The notes beneath the pieces were generated by a model that was not told where the DNA came from, did no database searches, and saw nothing but the letters and a program-made list of their open reading frames with translations. A stretch of DNA of 64,000 nt from Ostrinia nubilalis (lineage: Eukaryota; Arthropoda; Insecta; Lepidoptera; Crambidae), in contig NC_087105.1 in assembly GCF_963855985.1 (NCBI RefSeq), positions 4,094,501-4,158,500 of the forward strand, in the 5' to 3' direction. Positions 60,701 to 64,000 of this stretch are shown one piece after another. The stretch's first letter is position 1; the number at the start of each line of letters is the position of its first letter. Position numbers and translations under genes: made by a program.

Positions 60701-63700
60701 TCCAAGAGACACCTGTGCCTGCAGCCCTGCCAGTTGTAATGCCACCTTCTCGTATACTGGGAACTCATCCAGCTGCAGAGAGACACCCCTTCCATCCACA
60801 ATGACCCCTCACCCCGGCCAAAATGTCCCGTTTCTCTCCTCCGGGCCAGAATGAACCTCTTCTTCTACGCGCCAGAATGTACCCACTCCCTCCCCCAGAC
60901 TAGAATAACCCCCTCTCCCTTTTAATAATACCATTCTCACTCAGCGTAGGACGTCCGCCCACAAGGTGGACCGACGACCTGATAAAGGTAGCAGGAAGGC
61001 GCTGGATGCAGGCCGCTACCAACCGTGCGATGTGGAAGTCATTGGGGGAGCAGTGGACGTCCTGTGGCTGAAATGATGATGATTCACACTCACCCACTGG
61101 TGCGCCGGGCGCGCCCTAGCGATGCGTAGAGGTAAGAACTGGTCGGGATGCGAGTAGTAGGCGCGCGTGTGCGGCGATGGCGGGCTCGGCGGCGGCTCCC
61201 CTAGAGACACCTGCGCTTGCAGCCCTGCCAGTTGTAATGCCACCTTCTTGGATAAGACCTCGTCCAGCTGCAGAGAGACACCCGTCCTGGCCAGAATGTC
61301 CCCTCTCCCTCCTCCCGGGCATAACCGGGAATAACTCCGACCCTCTCCCGGCCTAGAATGACACCCCCCCCCCCCCCCTCCGTATCAAAACTCACCCACT
61401 GGTGCGCCGGGCGCGCCCTAGCGATGCGTAGAGGTAAGAACTGGTCGGGATGCGAGTAGTAGGCGCGCGTGTGCGGCGACGGCTCCCCTAGCGACACCTG
61501 CGCTTGCAACCCTGCTAGTTGCAGCGCCACCTTCTCGGATACTGGGAACTCGTCTAGCTGCAGAAAGACACCCCTCCCGGCCAGAATAACCCCCTTTCCT
61601 AGACGTCAAAACTCACCCACTGATGTGCGGGCCGGGCCCTAGCGATGCGTTGAGGTAAGAACTGGTCGGGATGCGAGTAGTAGGCGCGCGTGTGCGGCGA
61701 CGGCTCTCCTATCGACACCTGCGCTTGCAGCCCTACTAGTTGCAGCGCCACCTTCTCGGATACTGGGAACTTGTCCAGCTGTAGAGAGACACCCCTCCCG
61801 GCCAGAATAACCCCCTTTCCTAGACGTCAAAACTCACCCATTGATGTGTGGGCCGGGCCCTAGCGATGCGTTGAGGTAAACTGGTCGGGATGCGAGTAGT
61901 AGGCGCGCGTGTGCGGCGGCGGCGGGCTCGGTGGAGGCTCTCCAAGAGACACCTGTGCCTGCAGCCCTGCTAGTTGCAGCGCCACCTTTTCGGATACTGA
62001 GACCTCGTCCAGCTGTAGAGAGACACCCCTTCCGGCCAGAATAACCCCCTCCTAGACATCAAAACTCACCCACTGGTGCGCCGGGCGCGCCCTGGCGATG
62101 CGTTGAGGTAAGAACTGGTCGGGATGCGAGTAGTAGCGGCGGGCGGCGGGCTCGGTGGAGGTTTTCCAAGAGACACCTGCGCTTGCAGCCCTACTAGTTG
62201 CAGCGCCACCTTCTCGGATACTGGGAACTCGTCTAGTTGCAGAGAGACACCCCTCCCGGCCAGAATGAACCTCTCCCTTCTTCGCGCCAGAATATCCCCT
62301 CTCTAGAATGAACCTCTCCCTTCTCCATGCCAGAATGAACTCCTACACTCACCCACTGGTGCGCCGGGCGCGCTCTAGCGATGCGCTGAGGTAAGAACTG
62401 GTCGGGATGTGAGTAGTAGGCGCGCGTGTGCGAGACACCTGCGCTTGCAGCCCTGCTAGTTGCAGCGCCACCTTCTCGGATACTGGGAACTCGTCTGGTT
62501 GCAGAGAGACACCCCTTCCAGCCACAATGACCCCTCACCCCGGCCAAAATGACCCTCCCCCTCCCCCAGGCCAGAATGACCCCCTCCCCCTCGCAACAAC
62601 TCACCCATTGATGTGCGGGCTGGGCCCCAGAATAACCCCCTCTTTCCTAGACGTCAAAACTCACCCACTGGTGCGCCGGGCGCGCCCTAGCGATGCGTTG
62701 AGGTAAGAACTGGTCAGGATGCGAGTAGTAGGCGCGCGTGTGGCTCTCCTAGCGACACCTGTGCCTGCAGCCCTGCTAGTTGCAGCGCCTCCTTCTCTGA
62801 TACTGGGAACTCGTCTAGTTGCAGAGAGACACCCCTCCTAGCCAGAATGACCCCTGTCCCTCCTCCCGGTCAGAATAACTCCGTCCCTCCCCTAGGCTAA
62901 AATGAACCCTTCTCCCTCGCAACAACACTCACCCACTGGTGCGCCGGGCGCGCCCTAGCGATGCGTTGAGGTAAGAACTGGTCGGGATGCAAGTAGTAGG
63001 CGCGCGTGTGGCTCTCCTAGCGACACCTGTGCCTGCAGCCCTGCTAGTTGCAGCGCCACCTTCTTGGATACTGGGAACTCATCCAGCTGTAGAGAGACAC
63101 CCCTCCCGGCCAGAATGAACCTCCCCCTTCTCCGCGCCAGAATATCCCCTCTCTAGAATGAACATCTCCTTTCTCCATGCCAGAATGAACTCCTTCTAAA
63201 CTCACCCATTGATGTGCGGGCCGGGCCCGAGCAATGCGTTGAGGAAGAACTGGTCGGGATGCGAGTAGTAGGCGCGCGTGTGCGGCGGCCGCGGGCTCGG
63301 CGGCGGCTCCCCTAGAGACACCTGCGCTTGCAGCCCTACTAGTTGCAGCGCCACCTTCTCGGATACTGGGAACTTGTCCAGCTGTAGAGAGACACCCCTC
63401 CCGGCCAGAATAACCCCCTTTCCTAGACGTCAAAACTCACCCATTGATGTGCGGGCCGGGCCCTAGCGATGCGCTGAGGTAAGAACTGGTCGGGATGCGA
63501 GTAGTAGGCGCGCGTGTGCGGGGACGGCTCTCCTAGCGACACCTGCGCTTGCAGCCCTACTAGTTGCAGCGCCACCTTCTCGGATACTGGGAACTTGTCC
63601 AGCTGTAGAGAGACACCCCTTCCGGCCAGAATAACCCCCTCCTAGACATCAAAACTCACCCACTGGTGCGCCGGGCGCGCCCTAGCGATGCGTTGAGGTA

Positions 63701-64000
63701 AGAACTGGGATGCGAGTAGTAGGCGCGCGTGTGCGGGGACGGCTCCCCTAGCGACACCTGCGCTTGCAGCCCTGCTAGTTGCAGCGCCACTTTTTCTGAT
63801 ACTGGAAACTCGTCCACCTGTAGAGACACCCCTCCCGGTCAGAATAACCCCCTCCTAGACATCAAAACTCACCCACTGATGTGCCGGGCGTGCCCTAGCG
63901 ATGCGTTGAGGTAAGAACTGGTAGGGATGCGAGTAGTAGGCTCGCGTGTGCGGCGGCGGCTCCCCTAGCGACACCTGCGCTTGCAGCCCTGCTAGTTGCA
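45674..64000 (-). CDS. MyTH4-FERM unconventional myosin tail (class XV-like), C-terminal part
   Basis: Actin-based motor whose tail binds membrane or filopodial cargo; only the tail is in the window. Exons (5'->3'): a multi-copy exon (58690-64000; one copy is 60029-59853), then 58252-58105, 57700-57529, 57023-56787, 56314-56146, 54897-54712, 53634-53449, 52561-52354, 51767-51611, 50536-50401, 50020-49781, 48195-47992 and 45763-45674 (stop TGA). From 58252 this is 2133 nt, 710 aa plus stop, all phases agreeing. Order: end of FERM-1 (F2, F3), linker, MyTH4, FERM-2. Two FERM domains with MyTH4 rule out single-FERM MAX-1/PLEKHH proteins. Class XV (Drosophila Myo10A/sisyphus type) or XXII fits better than VII; the motor head needed to decide lies outside. 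Confidence 0.85.
45986..46274. mobile_element. hAT-like non-autonomous element
   Basis: The ends cagtagcggcgtaag and (inverse) ctacgccgccactg are flanked by agtggaac on both sides (45978-45985, 46275-46282), an 8-bp target duplication. The interior is G-rich and contains two gggg-rich inverted parts. It lies in the last myosin intron. Confidence 0.85.
46316..46720 (-). repeat. LINE 3'-end remnant split by a hAT-like insertion
   Basis: tgacgtccactgctggacaa aggcttcccccaaggattt continues to gttcgtcggtccgcttagtg, breaks at 46437, and resumes after 46642 as gcttagtgggagggctgaga with ggtcgccactcgatt. The LINE remnant reads through once the insertion and one duplication copy are removed. Confidence 0.8.
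46437..46642. mobile_element. hAT-like MITE inserted in the LINE remnant
   Basis: The ends cattggttcccaaac and (inverse) actttgggaaccaatg lie between direct copies of gcttagtg (46429-46436, 46643-46650), an 8-bp duplication. It is related at its ends to 33593-34151. It is 206 bp, with no ORF. Confidence 0.9.
46773..47991 (-). repeat. ~174-bp tandem array: seven copies of the 3' part of myosin exon 48195-47992
   Basis: Donor plus exon end (tgacctggtcggtggacagc on +) recurs near 46773, 46945, 47118, 47293, 47467, 47641 and 47815, with the founder at 47990. Each has ~90 bp of exon ([24 protein letters not shown]) and ~85 bp of intron-derived sequence (ctattctagtgttttagcgt). Copies differ by several substitutions, so this array is older than the 151-177-bp ones in POLE. 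Confidence 0.92.
47992..48195 (-). CDS. Myosin FERM-2 F3-lobe exon (array founder)
   Basis: 68 codons: [42 protein letters not shown]. The WPxxLWLAVDxxGLxLL start is a PTB-like F3 lobe. Acceptor cttcacag|caatcc, donor caccgaccag|gtcagtg region; it is the only copy with the full 5' part. Confidence 0.85.
48480..49780 (-). repeat. ~140-147-bp tandem array: about nine copies of the 3' part of myosin exon 50020-49781
   Basis: catgacgtcaaagatagt (donor side on +) recurs near 48491, 48640, 48785, 49061, 49206, 49351, 49498 and 49648, plus a variant at 48915 (attacgtcaaagatggt). Each copy encodes [34 protein letters not shown] or close variants, so the peptide is mostly preserved while the bases between vary. 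The founder is 49781-50020. Confidence 0.92.
49781..50020 (-). CDS. Myosin FERM-2 F2-lobe exon (array founder)
   Basis: 80 codons from [20 protein letters not shown] through [20 protein letters not shown] to ATIFDVM. AALxAQxxxGDC and the WP...ATIFDV end are typical of F2/F3 junctions. Acceptor atcaccag|gtgatg, donor gtcatg|gtgagt. Confidence 0.85.
50401..50536 (-). CDS. Myosin FERM-2 exon ([20 protein letters not shown])
   Basis: Encodes [20 protein letters not shown] then [23 protein letters not shown]. KLxFKKRLF is the usual F1-to-F2 strand. Acceptor gtcatag|gctggt, donor gaggct|gtgagt. No tandem copies follow it. Confidence 0.85.
50598..50810. mobile_element. Foldback element, acgcgcgagcgataaggatg family, full copy
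   Basis: Left arm tctggtctgcgagcacgtag aattttgtc and right arm gacaaaattctacgtgctca cagaccgggcttta are inverted, with inner inverted cttatcgctcgcgcgtaatt. It lies in a myosin intron. Copies are also at 57345-57515 and partly at 32955-33045. Confidence 0.85.
51065..51610 (-). repeat. ~187-bp tandem array: three copies of myosin exon 51767-51611
   Basis: Donor-side tgcaggc(t/c)gcagcggtggcg-type sequence recurs near 51070, 51228 and 51420. Copies encode [19 protein letters not shown] with an alanine/glycine-rich (AGAGAGAGAA) variable stretch. The furthest copy (51065-51175) is shortened. Copies end in attca/cttcatatagctcaactgg rather than the founder's acceptor. Confidence 0.88.
51611..51767 (-). 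CDS. Myosin FERM-2 F1-lobe exon (array founder)
   Basis: Encodes [20 protein letters not shown] then [35 protein letters not shown] is a standard F1 strand and [11 protein letters not shown] the next helix; the AG-rich loop is an insertion. Acceptor tgtgtcag|gttacg, donor gcttgcag|gtaccg. Confidence 0.85.
51790..52010. repeat. Foldback MITE (cgcgattttcaccctcgccc ends)
   Basis: aaggcttagaactcatggcg cgattttcaccctcgcccgc is inverted at the right as gcgggcgagggtgaaaatcg cgccgtgagttcttagcctt. About 220 bp, GC-rich ends, no ORF. It lies in a myosin intron. Confidence 0.85.
52354..52561 (-). CDS. Myosin exon joining MyTH4 to FERM-2
   Basis: Encodes [20 protein letters not shown] then [20 protein letters not shown] and [15 protein letters not shown]. 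The PSKEEL...RRPMxVxVxLLDG order is the usual MyTH4-to-F1 transition. Acceptor tcttcgcag|gtggcc, donor cactg|gtgagt. Confidence 0.87.
52940..53448 (-). repeat. ~191-bp tandem array: two and a half copies of myosin exon 53634-53449
   Basis: gttctgcacgcctagcaaac recurs at about 53060 and 53251, with a partial unit 52950-53030. Copies match the exon 3' half and then jump to a degraded version of its 5' part (cgagatgacgcttctgggtg). A base change in the copies (cgcctagca for cgccgtgcg) introduces a stop in the exon frame. Confidence 0.9.
53449..53634 (-). CDS. Myosin MyTH4 C-terminal exon (array founder)
   Basis: 62 codons: [57 protein letters not shown]. QTTxxPxxxSxxxxWxLLxxxxxxxxPxxxLxxxLxxHL is the MyTH4 consensus. 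Acceptor gccaacag|acgaca, donor gaacag|gtatgt. Confidence 0.9.
53984..54711 (-). repeat. 162-bp tandem array: four copies of myosin exon 54897-54712
   Basis: gacgtcaccactgacctgct on + recurs at 54049, 54211, 54373, 54535 and 54697 (founder). A unit is exactly 54 codons, without stops, so the - strand frame reads through all copies: [28 protein letters not shown] alternating with [20 protein letters not shown]. The Ser/Asp-rich part is intron start plus a degraded exon 5' half. The copies are virtually identical. Confidence 0.95.
54712..54897 (-). CDS. Myosin MyTH4 middle exon (array founder)
   Basis: 62 codons: [57 protein letters not shown]. LLQRCLQxxxLxxELYxQLIKQ is a classic MyTH4 helix pair. 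Acceptor atccttccag|gacatc, donor aagcag|gtcagt. Confidence 0.9.
55080..55460 (-). repeat. Degraded copies of myosin exon 56314-56146
   Basis: Pieces of the exon recur at about 55110-55190, 55240-55305 and 55318-55458 (the last encoding a near-complete [20 protein letters not shown] end). They are rearranged and truncated, so this array is old. Donors read as gtggatctc or gtggggctc. Confidence 0.75.
55484..56110 (+). mobile_element. R1-group LINE 3' fragment inserted in the exon-copy array
   Basis: The + frame reads [51 protein letters not shown] then, after a frameshift, a HxLWECxLYxxxRxxM-like end. This is the C-terminal zinc-knuckle region of an R1/TRAS-type reverse transcriptase ORF, followed by 3' UTR. 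It separates the degraded exon copies from their founder exon. Confidence 0.8.
56146..56314 (-). CDS. Myosin exon opening the MyTH4 domain (array founder)
   Basis: Encodes [53 protein letters not shown]. YWRWSRxPLxxSLxxL is the first MyTH4 helix. Acceptor ctttccag|actaag, donor ttcaag|gtgggc. Confidence 0.87.
56787..57023 (-). CDS. Myosin exon: end of FERM-1 and linker
   Basis: Frame fixed by both neighbours: [23 protein letters not shown] ends the F3 lobe of FERM-1; a basic linker ([32 protein letters not shown]) leads to MyTH4. Other frames through this exon are open but disagree with both splice phases. Confidence 0.85.
57345..57515. repeat. Foldback element, acgcgcgagcgataaggatg family, second copy
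   Basis: taaagcccggtctgtgagca cgtagaatttgcg at the left and gacaaaattctacgtgctca tagaccagactatag at the right. The left arm has lost inner sequence compared with 50598-50810. It ends 13 bp from the myosin exon donor at 57529. Confidence 0.82.
57529..57700 (-). CDS. Myosin FERM-1 F3-lobe exon
   Basis: Encodes [47 protein letters not shown]. NVLLGVxxxGVxLV is an F3 (PTB-like) start. Acceptor tcttctag|gtccaa, donor gcatag|gtaaga. Confidence 0.87.
57715..58104. other. Myosin intron, no recognised feature
   Basis: AT-rich intron without element ends or ORF. Confidence 0.6.
58105..58252 (-). CDS. Myosin FERM-1 F2/F3 exon
   Basis: Encodes [49 protein letters not shown]. The [11 protein letters not shown] end joins F2 to F3. 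Acceptor ctcccgtag|gctaca, donor cacatg|gtgagt. Confidence 0.87.
58270..58690. repeat. Pyrimidine-rich minisatellite-like intron (ccagaatgacccc motif)
   Basis: Irregular repeats of ~25 bp built on (c/a)cagaatgaccccttccctcccc. The same motif fills the spacers of the exon array up to the window end. On the transcript strand it is purine- and G-rich. Confidence 0.75.
60190..60362 (+). repeat. LINE (GAT)n-tailed 3' end inside an array unit
   Basis: cagcgtgggacatccaccca caaggtggaccgacgacctg to ctgaaatgatgatgatgatg. It sits in the spacer of the copy at 60370. Confidence 0.85.
60940..61082 (+). repeat. Second copy of the same LINE 3' end in another array unit
   Basis: Same left flank (ttttaataataccattc-cactcagcgt) and right flank (gatgattcacactcacccac) as 60190-60362, with a 23-bp deletion (gaggcctatgtt lost). 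The shared flanks show it was copied with the unit. Confidence 0.85.

Larger units (their letters stand above)
58690..64000 (-). repeat. Array of about 20 copies of a FERM-1 F2 exon, each with acceptor and donor; runs off the window
   Basis: Donor-side ctcaccca(c/t)tg(g/a)tg(c/t)g(c/g) sequences occur near 58702, 58922, 59236, 59516, 59848, 60370, 60606, 61090, 61392, 61617, 61838, 62070, 62348, 62602, 62663, 62933, 63204, 63438, 63658 and 63872. A standard copy (60029-59853) has acceptor tctctccag|ctagac, 59 codons ([43 protein letters not shown]) and donor cagtgg|gtgagt. Some copies differ by in-frame loss or gain in a proline loop (GEPSPHT or [12 protein letters not shown]); others (59236, 60606, 62348) are frameshifted and 62602 is a stump. 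Which copy is spliced cannot be told from sequence. Confidence 0.92.

Noticed and set aside
45674..64000. PLEKHH/MAX-1 as identity of the MyTH4-FERM gene
   Set aside because: A first FERM domain precedes MyTH4 here; PLEKHH proteins have PH domains there and a single FERM.

Overview
The window is insect nuclear DNA, almost certainly from a moth or butterfly (Lepidoptera). It has an AT-rich background, many short spliced exons with GT/AG borders, and many copies of the typical lepidopteran non-LTR retrotransposon tail (gtccactgctggacataggc in either orientation, often ending in a (GAT)n run). It also holds a tRNA-derived SINE and many foldback DNA elements. The species cannot be named from sequence alone.

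Genes in order: (1) POLE, the catalytic subunit of DNA polymerase epsilon, + strand, 29-34351. It enters from the left edge at the last exonuclease motif and runs to its stop. I could place 33 exons whose phases all agree (5343 nt, 1780 codons plus stop). (2) SEC13, - strand, 35798-34750, two exons, 313 aa, tail to tail with POLE. (3) A C3orf33-like membrane protein with a nuclease-like fold, + strand, 36455-37654, five exons. (4) Rab8, - strand, 40893-38298, five exons, 210 aa, ending CSLL. (5) RPB7 (RNA polymerase II subunit), + strand, 41399-42749, six exons, 173 aa, divergent from Rab8. (6) The C-terminal part of a MyTH4-FERM unconventional myosin (class XV-like), - strand, from beyond the right edge to a stop at 45674. 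Twelve phase-consistent exons plus a multi-copy exon cover the end of a first FERM, a MyTH4 domain and a second FERM. These genes share no pathway; the neighbourhood is an ordinary eukaryotic gene mix.

The striking feature is a recurrent structure in both long genes. Many GC-rich exons are followed, always on the transcript 3' side, by a tandem array of copies of the exon's 3' part plus its splice donor and some intron. Young, nearly identical arrays have units of 177, 175, 161, 151 and 162 bp; middle-aged ones have units near 187, 174 and 145 bp; others are decayed. In every array that can be fully seen, the intact copy with the true acceptor is the transcript-5' one, and using only that copy keeps the whole reading frame open. 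The four short genes between show none of this. One array (151 bp) has a seven-unit higher-order repeat. Another, at the right edge, holds about 20 copies of a FERM exon that each keep an acceptor and a donor, so they could act as alternative exons.

Transposable elements fill the introns: a 5.6 kb LTR element with identical 120-bp LTRs, PBS, PPT and TTGA target duplication but no ORF; an internally deleted PIF/Harbinger element with TTA target duplication; three hAT-like elements with 8-bp duplications; a foldback family present three times; LINE 3' ends of at least three kinds; and a SINE. No rRNA, CRISPR, virus or toxin gene was seen.
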